Part shown: positions 55,411 to 63,762 of the stretch, piece after piece
How positions within the stretch are numbered: the stretch's first letter is position 1
How the letters are laid out: each line of letters starts with the position of its first letter
Source: Xaviernesmea oryzae
GTDB lineage: Bacteria; Pseudomonadota; Alphaproteobacteria; Rhizobiales; Rhizobiaceae
DNA length: 64,000 nucleotides
Direction: 5' to 3'
Assembly: GCF_900177415.1 (NCBI RefSeq)
Contig: NZ_FXAF01000006.1
Location: 334,001 to 398,000 of the forward strand
Notes under the pieces: generated by a model
What the model was told of the DNA's origin: nothing
Seen by the model: the letters and a program-made list of their open reading frames with translations, nothing else
Database searches by the model: none
Program-made: the position numbers and the translations under genes

Positions 55411-56544
55411 ATGAAGAGAATGTCCTATGCAGCCTTCGCCGTCGCTTTCGCGGCCCTTCCGGTTCATGCAGGAGAGCTGACGGTGGCGACCGCCGGCGAC
55501 CAGAACATGGTCGATTACATCAACCAGTATCTCGGTCCGCTTTTCGAGAAGACCTATCCGGGCAACACCGTCCGCGCCGTCGGCACCGGCCCGGGCGATG
55601 CCGGTTCGCAGAAAATCCTCGAGCGCTTCGACGCCCAGGCTGCCGCCAAGGCCGAGAAATGGGACGTCGACGTTGCCGTCGTCCACGAAAAATTCGTCGG
55701 TCCGATGGTGACCAAGAATTACCTCGACAAGTATCGCGGCGATATCGAAACCGGTTCGCTGGTGACCCGCGCCAACGCCAAGATGGCGCTCGGCACCAAT
55801 GTCGAGGGCTATGTCATGCCGATGTTCAACAGCCAGACCGCGATCGCCTACAATCCTGCGCTCGTTCCGAACCCGCCGAAATCCTATGCGGAACTCGCCG
55901 AATGGGCCAAGTCCCATCCGAAGCAGTTCGGCTACAACGGCATCAAGGGCGGCGCTTCGGGCGTCAGCTTCGTTATGGGCTGGATCTACGCCTTCGGCGG
56001 CGGCGATGCCGGCACGCTGATGAACGGCCCGTTCAAGGAAGACGAGACGAAGAAGTGGGATGCGGCCTTCAAGAGCCTCGCCGATTTCACCACAAACGCG
56101 ACGCTGACCCCGGGCAATGCCGGCACGCTCGATCTGCTTTCCCGTGGGGAAATCGCCATGGGGCCGGTCTGGGTGGACATGTTCTATTCCTGGCAGGCCA
56201 ACGGCCAGCTTCCGCCGACCATGAAGCTCGTCCTGCCGGCTCCGGGCATGCCGGGTCAGCCGATGCACTACGTCGTTCCAGAAAAGGCGGCGAACAAGGA
56301 TCTGGCCGAGAAATTCATCACGCTCGCCACCAGCCCGAAGGTTCAGGCCGAAGGCATCGTCAAGCGCTTCAACTGGTATCCGGGCATCGATGCCGACAAG
56401 GTGAAGGCCGAGCTCGACGACGCCACCTGGAACAAGCTCTTCGTCGACATCACGCCGGAAGACCTCGCCACCAAGGGCAAGCCCTTCCCAATCGCGCCCT
56501 ATAACAATGCGATCCTGGAAGCCTACGAAAAGTCCGTGAAGTAA
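55411..56544 (+). CDS. ABC importer binding protein, family 1 (AfuA/PhnS-like)
   Basis: A 377-residue periplasmic protein with a short Sec signal (MSYAAFAVAFAALPVHA, cleavage near residue 20). The fold is that of the iron/polyamine/aminoethylphosphonate binding group: ELTVATAGDQNMVDYINQYL at the start, VEGYVMPMFNSQTAIAYNPA in the first lobe, then EIAMGPVWVDMFYSWQANGQ. There is no Tyr pair clearly suggesting ferric iron. Position behind a Pho-box-like site and next to phosphatases favours a phosphorus compound, for example a phosphonate or phosphate ester. A repeat element with three hairpins follows directly (56548-56697) and separates it from the permeases. Confidence 0.8.
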   Translation: MKRMSYAAFAVAFAALPVHAGELTVATAGDQNMVDYINQYLGPLFEKTYPGNTVRAVGTGPGDAGSQKILERFDAQAAAKAEKWDVDVAVVHEKFVGPMVTKNYLDKYRGDIETGSLVTRANAKMALGTNVEGYVMPMFNSQTAIAYNPALVPNPPKSYAELAEWAKSHPKQFGYNGIKGGASGVSFVMGWIYAFGGGDAGTLMNGPFKEDETKKWDAAFKSLADFTTNATLTPGNAGTLDLLSRGEIAMGPVWVDMFYSWQANGQLPPTMKLVLPAPGMPGQPMHYVVPEKAANKDLAEKFITLATSPKVQAEGIVKRFNWYPGIDADKVKAELDDATWNKLFVDITPEDLATKGKPFPIAPYNNAILEAYEKSVK

Positions 56545-56547
56545 GCG

Positions 56548-56697
56548 GGAGCTCCCCTTCTCCCCTTGGGGAGAAGGTGGCCCGAAGGGCCGGATGAGGG
56601 GGCGGTGCGGCACATTCGCTGTGCCAACGCAGTGCCAGCCGACCCCCTCATCTGTCCTGTCGGACATCTTCTCCCCGCTGGGGAGAAGAAACGACGC
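56548..56697. repeat. Rhizobial palindromic intergenic element (RIME-like) within the operon
   Basis: The element is built of nested inverted repeats. CCTTCTCCCC-TT-GGGGAGAAGG spans 56556-56577 and GGCCC-GAA-GGGCC spans 56579-56591. ATGAGGGGG (56594-56602) pairs with CCCCCTCAT (56643-56651). CTTCTCCCC-GCT-GGGGAGAAG spans 56668-56688. The CCCGAAGGGCCGGATGAGGG core is familiar as a dispersed repeat of Rhizobiaceae genomes. Placed between binding-protein and permease genes, it probably reduces expression of the downstream genes. Confidence 0.75.
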
Positions 56698-56721
56698 CGC
56701 AATCGCATCGAGATCAACCCC

Positions 56722-57543
56722 ATGCCCCAACGCCTCCTTGGTCTCCCCCTCGTGCTGCCCGCACTCGCGGTGATCGCCTTCCTGTTCATCCTGCCGTTGA
56801 TCCTTTCGGCGGTCGGCGCTTTTCAGGTGGAAGGCGCCTTCGGCTGGGGCAATTTTACGAAAGCCTTCGATCTTTATTCGAAGGACATCGTCTTCACCGT
56901 CGTGATCATCACGCTTTCGACCGTCTTGATTGGCATCGCGTCTATCGCCATCGGCGGTTACCTGACGCTCGGCGAGCATCCGGTCGCGGTGGCGATCCTG
57001 CGCTGGCTCTATCGCTGGCCGATGTTCATCCCCTTCATCGTCGTCGGGCAGATCCTTCGGACCTTCCTCGCCAAGAACGGCATGATGAACAACGCTTTCA
57101 TCAATCTCGGCCTGCTGACGCCGATCGACGCGCAGAGCTTTCTCGACTGGCGCGGCATCGTGATCGCCTTCGTCTGGAAGCAGACGCCTTTCGTGGCATT
57201 GCTCGTCGCCGGCGCCATGGCTTCGGTCAATCGCGACACGATCGAGGCGGCCCGCAATCTCGGCGCCTCGCGTTTGCGCGTGCTGATCGAGATCCTCGTG
57301 CCGCAGGTGGCGATGACGCTGACGGTGGGCCTCATCCTCTCCTTCGTCACCATGATGTCGGTTCTGTCCGTACCGTTGATGATCAATGCCCAGACGCCGA
57401 CCATGATCACCGCCGACATCGCCTTCCGGGTCAATTCCTATGGGGACTATGGCGTTGCCAACGCGCTCGGCATTATCTCGCTGGTCCTCGCCTCCTCCGT
57501 CGCATGGATTTATCTCCGCGCCAGCCTGAAGGAGCGCGCATGA
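56722..57543 (+). CDS. ABC importer permease (PotB/FbpB type)
   Basis: A 273-residue inner-membrane permease with six hydrophobic segments. The ATPase-contact loop TIEAARNLGASRLRVLIEIL is near residues 173-192. The start at ATG 56722 (MPQRLLGLPLVLPALAVI) follows the palindromic repeat; the frame open from 56566 only reads through that repeat. No strong ribosome binding site is seen (GAGATC), which together with the repeat suggests lower translation than the binding protein. The last bases overlap the next gene (ATGA). Confidence 0.88.
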   Translation: MPQRLLGLPLVLPALAVIAFLFILPLILSAVGAFQVEGAFGWGNFTKAFDLYSKDIVFTVVIITLSTVLIGIASIAIGGYLTLGEHPVAVAILRWLYRWPMFIPFIVVGQILRTFLAKNGMMNNAFINLGLLTPIDAQSFLDWRGIVIAFVWKQTPFVALLVAGAMASVNRDTIEAARNLGASRLRVLIEILVPQVAMTLTVGLILSFVTMMSVLSVPLMINAQTPTMITADIAFRVNSYGDYGVANALGIISLVLASSVAWIYLRASLKERA

Positions 57544-58379
57544 CCGCCTCTGTTATGGCCGCATCCCGCAATCCGCTCGCCGCGCTGTGGTGGGTGCCGC
57601 GTGGCGTCGTCTTCGGGCTGATGGCCTTCTTCATCTTCGGACCGCTCTTCAACATGCTGCTCTGGACGGTGGCGGAGAAGTGGTATTTCCCCTACAGCCT
57701 GCCGCTGGAATACGGCTTCGGCTCCTGGGCAAAGGTGTTCGCGCCGCGCGGTGGCGCGGTCGAATCGCTCACCAACTCGCTGGTCGTCGCGCTGTTGACC
57801 GTCGTGGTCTCGCTCGCCTTGGCGATCCCCGCGGGTTATGCACTGGCGCGGCTGAAACTGCCGCTGCGAGGCCTGATCCTGCTCGCCTTTCTCATTCCGC
57901 AGGCCTTCCCGAATTTGACGGTCTACGTCAATGTCGCCCGTATCTTTTACGAGATCGGGCTGAACGGCACGATCCCCGGGGTGGTTCTGGTGCATGTCTC
58001 GCACGGCCTCGTCTATGCGGTCTGGATCGCCACGGCCGCCTTCTCCGCGATCGACGTGGAGCTGGAACAGGCGGCGCGCAATATCGGCGCAGGCGCGATG
58101 CGGACCTTCCTGGACGTGACCTTGCCGCTCGCAGCACCCGGCCTGATGGCGAGCGCCATCTTCGTGTTCCTGGAATCGCTCGACGAATTCACCGGCAGCT
58201 ATTTCGTCGGCGCGCCCGACGTGAACATGCTGCCTCTGCTGCTCTATACGGCCGGTGCCGGCGGCAATTACCAGATCGCATCGATCACCGCTCTCCTGCT
58301 GCTCGTCCCGTCCATCCTTTTCATGTTGATCGTCGAGCGCTTCCTGAAGGCTGACGTCCTTTCGCGCGTGGGGCACTGA
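57540..58379 (+). CDS. ABC importer permease (PotC/FbpB type)
   Basis: The second permease, 279 residues. It has a first membrane segment near residues 18-42, a large periplasmic loop, and the EAA-like loop ELEQAARNIGAGAMRTFLDV near 178-197. ESLDEFTGSYFVGAPDVNML near 218-237 recalls aminoethylphosphonate/polyamine-type permeases. Start ATG 57540 overlaps the previous stop by four bases, and its stop overlaps the LacI start in TGATG. It completes the importer with the 54237, 55411 and 56722 products. Confidence 0.88.
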   Translation: MTASVMAASRNPLAALWWVPRGVVFGLMAFFIFGPLFNMLLWTVAEKWYFPYSLPLEYGFGSWAKVFAPRGGAVESLTNSLVVALLTVVVSLALAIPAGYALARLKLPLRGLILLAFLIPQAFPNLTVYVNVARIFYEIGLNGTIPGVVLVHVSHGLVYAVWIATAAFSAIDVELEQAARNIGAGAMRTFLDVTLPLAAPGLMASAIFVFLESLDEFTGSYFVGAPDVNMLPLLLYTAGAGGNYQIASITALLLLVPSILFMLIVERFLKADVLSRVGH

Positions 58380-59398
58380 TGAGCATGAAGGACGAAAAGA
58401 GAATGCGCTTCGTCAGCGCCGAACAGGTCGCCCGGCTTGCCGGCGTCTCCCGCTCGGCCGTCTCCCGCACCTTTACCCCAGGAGCGAGCGTCGCGCCGGC
58501 AACGCGCGAAAAGGTGCTGAAAGCCGCCGAAGAGCTCGGATACCACGTCAACGATCTGGCGCGCGGCGTCCTCGCCAACCGGAGTAGGCTCGTCGGCGTT
58601 GTCGCCACCAAGCCGGAACTCGGCTTCCGCGCCCATTTGACGGCGGCGCTCGCCAAGGCGCTTATCCGCCGCGGCAGCATCCCGATCCTTATCAATACCG
58701 GCCAGACGGAAGAGGAGCTTCTGGCCGCCCAGGGGATGCTGATCGGGCATCGGGCCCAGGCGACCATTATCCTTTCCGGCTCTCCGCCGGCGAGTTTCTT
58801 CGAGCTTGCCCAGCGCAACGGCCAGCCTCTGGTGGTGATCGGCCGCTCCGAGCCCGATGCCGACCACGTGCGGGTCGGCAATTCCGAAGCCTCGCGCAAT
58901 GCCGCCGGTGCCTTCTTCGCAACGGGCCGGCGGCGGCTTGCGGTGGTCGGCTCCCTGTCGGGGACGCCGAGCATTGCGGAACGCGAAAGCGCCTTCCTCT
59001 CGGCGGCGCATGCGCTCGGTGCCGAAGTGGCGGCGGCGAAGGCGCTGGATTCCGATTACGACGGCGGCATCGCCGCCGCGCGCGAACTGTTTGCCGGGCC
59101 CCGGAAACCGGATGCGGTCTTCTGCGCCAACGATCAGATCGCCTTCGGCCTGATGGATTTCATCCGCACCGAACTCGGCCTGCGCATCCCGGAAGACGTG
59201 GCGGTGATCGGCTTCGATGACGTGCCGGAGGCGGCCTGGCTGAGCTATGGCCTCACGACCTTCCGCCAGGATCCGGCGACCATGGCGGCCCGCGCCGTCG
59301 AGCTCCTGGAGCGGCGGCTGGCAAGCCCGGACGCTGCGCCGGGTTACGAGCGGGTTATTCCCGAGCTCGTGGTCCGAAAAAGCTTCGTGCCCACCTGA
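58379..59398 (+). CDS. LacI-family transcriptional regulator
   Basis: A 339-residue repressor. The N-terminal HTH (SAEQVARLAGVSRSAVSRTF, residues 13-32) and the hinge helix region (ELGYHVNDLARGVLANRS, about 52-69) are followed by a periplasmic-binding-like effector domain (VGVVATKPELGF; PDAVFCANDQIAFGLMDFIR; VIGFDDVPEAAW). It is the last gene of the importer operon and is translationally coupled to it, so it is likely an autoregulated, substrate-responsive control. A LacI regulator on a phosphorus importer would add substrate control to PhoB activation. A dispersed palindrome follows its stop. Confidence 0.9.
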   Translation: MSMKDEKRMRFVSAEQVARLAGVSRSAVSRTFTPGASVAPATREKVLKAAEELGYHVNDLARGVLANRSRLVGVVATKPELGFRAHLTAALAKALIRRGSIPILINTGQTEEELLAAQGMLIGHRAQATIILSGSPPASFFELAQRNGQPLVVIGRSEPDADHVRVGNSEASRNAAGAFFATGRRRLAVVGSLSGTPSIAERESAFLSAAHALGAEVAAAKALDSDYDGGIAAARELFAGPRKPDAVFCANDQIAFGLMDFIRTELGLRIPEDVAVIGFDDVPEAAWLSYGLTTFRQDPATMAARAVELLERRLASPDAAPGYERVIPELVVRKSFVPT

Positions 59399-59460
59399 TC
59401 AATTCCAGCAAACCGGATAGGGGCGATTAGGTAGAGGATAAGCTTTGCAACGCCCTCGAC

Positions 59461-59540
59461 GTCATCCTCGGGCTTGTCCCGAGGATCTCCCCACATCGAC
59501 CGTTTGCAGATGCTCGAGACAGGCGCGAGCATGACGGAGG
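59461..59540. repeat. Dispersed rhizobial palindrome between convergent genes
   Basis: ATCCTCGGG (59464-59472) and CCCGAGGAT (59478-59486) form a perfect 9-bp hairpin with a CTTGT loop inside GTCATCCTCGGGCTTG, a sequence I recognise as a common dispersed intergenic repeat in Rhizobiaceae. The repeat appears to extend to about 59540 (GAGACAGGCGCGAGCATGACGG). It lies between the convergent LacI and amidohydrolase genes and could act as a bidirectional terminator, although no T-tract is present. Confidence 0.6.
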
Positions 59541-59555
59541 AATGATCGGCCCCGT

Positions 59556-60431
59556 CTAAATCTTCAGAAGCTTGCGGGCGTTTTCCTTGAGGATCAGCGG
59601 CCGCACCTCGTCCTTGATCGGAATGGCCGCGAAATCCGCCAGCCAGCGGTCGGGCGTGATCGCCGGCCAGTCCGAGCCGAACAGCATTTTGTGCTTCAAG
59701 AGCGAATTGGCGTATTGCACCAGGATCGGTGGGAAATATTTCGGCGACCAGCCGGACATGTCGATATAAACGTTCGGCTTGTGGGTCGCGACGGACAGCG
59801 CCTCTTCCTGCCAGGGGAAGGAAGGATGCGCGAGAATGATCGGCATGTCGGGGAAATCCGCCGCCACGTCGTCCAGATAGATCGGGTTGGAATATTTGAG
59901 CCGCATGTTCATGCCGCCGCGCATGCCGGCGCCCACACCTGTCTGGCCGGTATGGAAGAGGGTGATCGCCCCCTCTTCGGCGATCGCCTCGTAGAGCGGA
60001 TAAGCCATCCGGTCGTTGGGATAGAAGGCCTGCATGGTCGGGTGGAACTTGAAACCCTTGACGCCGAATTCGCGCACCAGCCGCCGCGCCTCGCGGGCGC
60101 CCATCTTGCCCTTGGCGGGGTCGATCGAGGCGAAGGGGATCATGACGTCGCTGTTTTCGGCGGCGATCATCGCCACCTCTTCGTTGTTGTAGCGGCGGAA
60201 GCCCGTCTCGCGCTCCGCATCGACCGGGAAGATCACGCAGCCGATCTTGCGTTCGCGGTAATAGACGGCCGTCTCGTTGACGGTCGGCAGCATGCCCTTG
60301 TGGCCGGCCGGATTTTTGAAATATTTCGCCATGCCGGCCTGGAATTCGTCATAGCCGTCGTCGCGCGGGCCGCAGCAGGGCTCTTCCGCATGGGTGTGGA
60401 TGTCGATGGCGACCAGTTCGTCGATGTTCAT
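59556..60431 (-). CDS. Amidohydrolase-family (PF04909-type) hydrolase/decarboxylase
   Basis: A 291-residue TIM-barrel metal enzyme of the amidohydrolase-2 group (ACMS decarboxylase, 2-pyrone-4,6-dicarboxylate hydrolase and relatives). Metal-ligand features are HTH in AIDIHTHAEE (residues 9-18), GFKFHPTMQAFYPND near 125-139, LAHPSFPWQEEAL near 199-211 and the acid in LFGSDWPAITPDR near 249-261. No signal peptide is present. GGAGGAG lies six bases upstream of the ATG at 60431. It is probably co-transcribed with the upstream marR and crotonase genes and may act on a carboxylated or lactone intermediate of aromatic breakdown. Confidence 0.82.
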   Translation of the reverse strand: MNIDELVAIDIHTHAEEPCCGPRDDGYDEFQAGMAKYFKNPAGHKGMLPTVNETAVYYRERKIGCVIFPVDAERETGFRRYNNEEVAMIAAENSDVMIPFASIDPAKGKMGAREARRLVREFGVKGFKFHPTMQAFYPNDRMAYPLYEAIAEEGAITLFHTGQTGVGAGMRGGMNMRLKYSNPIYLDDVAADFPDMPIILAHPSFPWQEEALSVATHKPNVYIDMSGWSPKYFPPILVQYANSLLKHKMLFGSDWPAITPDRWLADFAAIPIKDEVRPLILKENARKLLKI

Positions 60432-60455
60432 GGCGTGCTCCTCCCAGTCCCGGTC

Positions 60456-60911
60456 TCAGTCGAGACCGGTGAATTTCTGCAGCAGCACCATCAATTGTTG
60501 GCGCTCGGCGGTAGTGAGGTTCGAGCCGACGGAATCCTCGTAGGCGAAGAACCAGTCGCCTGCCTGCTCCACCATCGTCCTGGCCGCCGGCGTCAGCGTG
60601 ATTTCGACGGCGCGGCGGTCGTCATCCGGAATGCGGCGTGAGACGAGATTCTGGTCCTCTAGCGAGCGGATGAGCTTGGTCATATGCGCCCGCTTGATCA
60701 TCAGCCGCTGGCCGAGCACGCTCTGGCGGATGCCGGGATTGTGGAGGATGACCCAGAGGACCGAGAATTCGCCGGGTTTCAGGCCGCGTTCGCCGCATTC
60801 CTCGAAGAAATGCTCGTAGACCTTGATCTGGGCGAGGCGCACCAGAAAGCCGAGCGCCGTATTGAGCCGGCCGAGAATCACCTCGTCAGTCGTTCGGGTC
60901 GGCATATCCAT
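60456..60911 (-). CDS. MarR-family transcriptional regulator
   Basis: A 151-residue winged-helix regulator. The core is seen in LKPGEFSVLWVILHNPGIRQ, LMIKRAHMTKLIRSLEDQNL and SRRIPDDDRRAVEITLTPAA (the wing). AAGGA lies nine bases before the ATG at 60911; a second ATG at 60905 is possible. Gene context (crotonase, CoA ligase, SDR) is like that of CouR and FerR, MarR-type repressors that respond to p-coumaroyl- or feruloyl-CoA. A matching operator candidate lies at 61834-61865 in front of the ligase gene. The effector is inferred, not visible. Confidence 0.85.
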   Translation of the reverse strand: MDMPTRTTDEVILGRLNTALGFLVRLAQIKVYEHFFEECGERGLKPGEFSVLWVILHNPGIRQSVLGQRLMIKRAHMTKLIRSLEDQNLVSRRIPDDDRRAVEITLTPAARTMVEQAGDWFFAYEDSVGSNLTTAERQQLMVLLQKFTGLD

Positions 60912-60924
60912 CGGAAAAATCCTT

Positions 60925-61719
60925 TCAGGCGGAACCCGGCGCCTTCAGCCGTGCGGCGCGTTTTTCCAGGAAGGCGCGCAGCCGCTCTTCTGCCTCCGGA
61001 CTGGTGGCGGTGAAGGAGGCGATGAAGGATTCGACGAAAAGTCCGTCTTCCTTCGCCATGTCCTGAATGCGCGGCAGGGCGTTGATGACGGCGTAGTTGG
61101 AGATTTCCGCATTGCTGGCAGCCGCTTCGGCAAGCTCGTGCGCTTTCCTGCGCGCCTCGCCCTTCTCGACCACGTATTGCGCGAGGTTCCAGCGCTCGGC
61201 TTCCTCTGCGGAAGCGACGCGGCCGGTCAGCATCATGTCCGTCATGCGTGCGACGCCCATCAATCGTGCTGCGCGCACCGAACCGCCGCCGCCGACGAAG
61301 ATGCCGCGCTGGCCTTCCGGCAGAGCGAAGAAGGCGGATTTGTCGGCAACGCGGATATGCGTGGAAGCCGCAAGCTCCAGGCCGCCGCCGACCACCGCGC
61401 CATGCAGGGCGGAAACCCACGGGATCGTGCCATGCTCGATGCCGGCGAACACGGCATGCCAGCGGCGCGAGCCATGAACCCCCTGGATCGGCGTCTTCTT
61501 GACGTGTTCCGCGAGATCGAGACCGGCGCAGAAATGGTCGCCATGGCCGAAAAGCACGACGGCTTTCGCTTCGCTTTCCGCACGCGCCACCGCCTCGGCG
61601 ATCATCTCGACGAACCGGTCGCTGATGGCATTACGCTTTTCCGGCCGGTTGAGGCCGATATGGGCGACATTGCCCCTGAGCTCATAGGTGACGAAGCTGG
61701 TTGCCGTCTGATCGGCCAT
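60925..61719 (-). CDS. Enoyl-CoA hydratase/isomerase (crotonase family)
   Basis: A 264-residue crotonase. Oxyanion-hole segments are FCAGLDLAEHV (about residues 61-71) and HGAVVGGGLELA (about 103-114); the latter has the first catalytic Glu. The ALPEGQRGIFVGGGG stretch (about 127-141) contains the second acidic position. Crotonases of hydroxycinnamate pathways hydrate and cleave the CoA ester made by the ligase encoded divergently at 61906. A simple beta-oxidation role is also possible. The start ATG 61719 is supported by GGAGGAG; an open frame continuing to 62253 is spurious. The gene sits just upstream of marR on the same strand, 13 bases apart. Confidence 0.87.
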   Translation of the reverse strand: MADQTATSFVTYELRGNVAHIGLNRPEKRNAISDRFVEMIAEAVARAESEAKAVVLFGHGDHFCAGLDLAEHVKKTPIQGVHGSRRWHAVFAGIEHGTIPWVSALHGAVVGGGLELAASTHIRVADKSAFFALPEGQRGIFVGGGGSVRAARLMGVARMTDMMLTGRVASAEEAERWNLAQYVVEKGEARRKAHELAEAAASNAEISNYAVINALPRIQDMAKEDGLFVESFIASFTATSPEAEERLRAFLEKRAARLKAPGSA

Positions 61720-61833
61720 TTTCTGTATTCTCCTCCGAGAGAGCGGGCGCCGAAAAGTGCGAGCGGTTTTCGGCTTGAGTCCCGCTCCAGTGCTCCGGCG
61801 GACGCTCCCATCGCCCGCTTCGAGTTTTTGATC

Positions 61834-61865
61834 GTTTACATGGAGATTGTTTCTTTGTAAACAAA
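61834..61865. promoter_or_regulatory. MarR-type operator candidate in the divergent promoter
   Basis: GTTTAC (61834-61839) and GTAAAC (61857-61862) are inverted repeats. The right part is also a self-contained TTTGT-AA-ACAAA palindrome (61854-61865). The site is in the AT-rich centre of the gap between the crotonase and ligase genes, about 40 bases before the ligase start and over 100 bases from the crotonase start, suitable for repression of both by the MarR protein. Confidence 0.5.
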
Positions 61866-61905
61866 TTTTGGGAATTAAGGAGCGCTGACATCTGGGAGGA
61901 GAGTC

Positions 61906-63762
61906 ATGACCGGAAAACCTGTACGCGATGTTAAGCTGTGGTCGCCGGTAGTCGGCTGGGAAGAGCGGTCGAATGGCGAGTTCCTGGTCTGGCGGGAGGA
62001 TCCGCTCGGTCCCTATCCCGACAAGATCAACGAGCGGCTGGTCCATTGGGCCAAAGTTGCGCCGGACCGCACCTGGATGGCGGACCGCGAGGGAACGGGC
62101 GAATGGAGCAAGGTGAGCTATGCCGAAGCGCTCGACAAGGTGCGTCGCATCGGTCAGTTCCTGCTCGACCTTAAGCTCTCGGCGGAAAAACCGCTCGTCA
62201 TTCTCTCTGAAAACTCGATCGAACACGCGCTGATGACGCTCGGCGCCCAGCACGTCGGTATTCCCTCAGCTGCGATCGCCCCGGCTTATGCGACCATCTC
62301 CTCCGATTTTGCCAAGCTGCACGATATCGCCAGGCAGATCACTCCCGGCCTGATCTTCGCCGACGATGCGAGCGCCTTCCGCAAGGCCGTCGATACGGCC
62401 TTCGGCGCCGACATTCCTTTTGCTGCCACCCGAAATCTGCCGGAAGACCGGCCGAACACCTATCTCTTCGAGGACATTCTGAAGACCGGGGCGACGGAAG
62501 CGGTCGACAAGGCGTTCGATGCGGTCGGGCCGGACACCGTCGCAAAATTCCTCTTCACCTCGGGTACGACAGGTTCGCCCAAGGCTGTCATCCAGACGCA
62601 GCGCATGCTCTGCTCCAATCAGGAAATGGTGGCCGACTGCTATTCCTATTTTCGCGACGAGCCGCCGATCCTGGTCGATTGGGCGCCTTGGAACCATACG
62701 GCGAGCGGCAACAAATGCTTCAATATCGCGATCTATAACGGCGGCACCTATTATATCGACCGTGGCAAACCGTCCCCGGCGCTAATCGGCCAGACGATCG
62801 CCAATCTCAGGGAAATCGCGCCCACCTGGTATTTCAATGTGCCGGCCGGTTTTGAAATGCTCATCCAGGCCATGCGCGACGACGAGGCGCTGCGGAAGAA
62901 CTTTTTCAAGGACCTGAAGCTGCTGATGTATGCCGGCGCCGGCATGGCGCAGCATACCTGGGATGCGCTGCTCGAGCTTTCGGAGATGACCATCGGCGAA
63001 CGGGTGCCGCTCGGAACCGGCATCGGCTCCACAGAGACCGCGCCGTTCGCGCTCTTCTGCACCGATCCCCAGGAAAAACCCGGCAATATCGGCGTGCCCG
63101 CCCAGGGCGTCACGATGAAACTGGTCCCGATCGACGAGAAATACGAACTGCGTCTCAAGGGCCCGAACGTCACGCCCGGCTACTGGCGCAACGAGAAGCT
63201 GACCAAGGAGGCCTTCGATGAAGAGGGATTCTACCGGATCGGCGATGCGGTGAAATTCGCGGTGCCGGGCGATCCGCGAAAGGGCTTCTATTTCGATGGC
63301 CGTACGGCGGAGAATTTCAAGCTGCAGACCGGCACCTGGGTGGCGGTGGGCGTGCTGCGCGCTCAGCTCGTCAACCAGTTCGGTGGCCTGATTCGCGATG
63401 CGGTCATCACCGGCGAGAACCGCGCCGAGCTCGGCGCGCTTGCCGTGCCCTTCATGCCGGCGCTGCGGGAGCTGCTTGGCGGCGGCGAAGGCTTTTCGGA
63501 CAAGGACGTAATCGCCCATCCGAAGGTGAAGGCCGCGATTGCGGAGCGGCTGAAGGAGCATCAGAAACAGGCGAGCGGTTCCGCAACCCGCGTCATGCGC
63601 ATGATGCTGATGACGGAACCGCTGCGTTTCGAAAAGGGTGAAGTGACGGACAAGGGCTCGATCAACCAGCGCGCCGTGCTCGCCCAGCGCGGCGATCTGG
63701 TCGAGGCGCTTTATACGGATGCGCCGGGCGTCATCCGCGTAGGCAAGGAGTTGGCGGCATGA
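61906..63762 (+). CDS. Feruloyl-CoA synthase-like AMP-dependent CoA ligase
   Basis: A 618-residue adenylate-forming ligase. The P-loop-like motif TSGTTGSPKAV is near residues 218-228, the A5-type motif STETAPF near 370, YRIGDAVKF near 443 and FDGRTAENFKL near 464. The catalytic-lysine region EVTDKGSINQRAVL is near 582-595. The TDKGSINQRA ending and overall length are typical of feruloyl-CoA synthases, which activate hydroxycinnamates or similar aryl acids with ATP and CoA. The exact acid is unknown. ATG 61906 follows GGGAGGAGA; the stop overlaps the SDR start (ATGA). Expression is probably repressed by the MarR product through 61834-61865. Confidence 0.87.
   Translation: MTGKPVRDVKLWSPVVGWEERSNGEFLVWREDPLGPYPDKINERLVHWAKVAPDRTWMADREGTGEWSKVSYAEALDKVRRIGQFLLDLKLSAEKPLVILSENSIEHALMTLGAQHVGIPSAAIAPAYATISSDFAKLHDIARQITPGLIFADDASAFRKAVDTAFGADIPFAATRNLPEDRPNTYLFEDILKTGATEAVDKAFDAVGPDTVAKFLFTSGTTGSPKAVIQTQRMLCSNQEMVADCYSYFRDEPPILVDWAPWNHTASGNKCFNIAIYNGGTYYIDRGKPSPALIGQTIANLREIAPTWYFNVPAGFEMLIQAMRDDEALRKNFFKDLKLLMYAGAGMAQHTWDALLELSEMTIGERVPLGTGIGSTETAPFALFCTDPQEKPGNIGVPAQGVTMKLVPIDEKYELRLKGPNVTPGYWRNEKLTKEAFDEEGFYRIGDAVKFAVPGDPRKGFYFDGRTAENFKLQTGTWVAVGVLRAQLVNQFGGLIRDAVITGENRAELGALAVPFMPALRELLGGGEGFSDKDVIAHPKVKAAIAERLKEHQKQASGSATRVMRMMLMTEPLRFEKGEVTDKGSINQRAVLAQRGDLVEALYTDAPGVIRVGKELAA

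Noticed and set aside
60925..62253. Long N-terminal extension of the crotonase gene on the minus strand
   Set aside because: The extension runs through the divergent promoter and the start of the ligase gene and has no crotonase features; the supported start is 61719.
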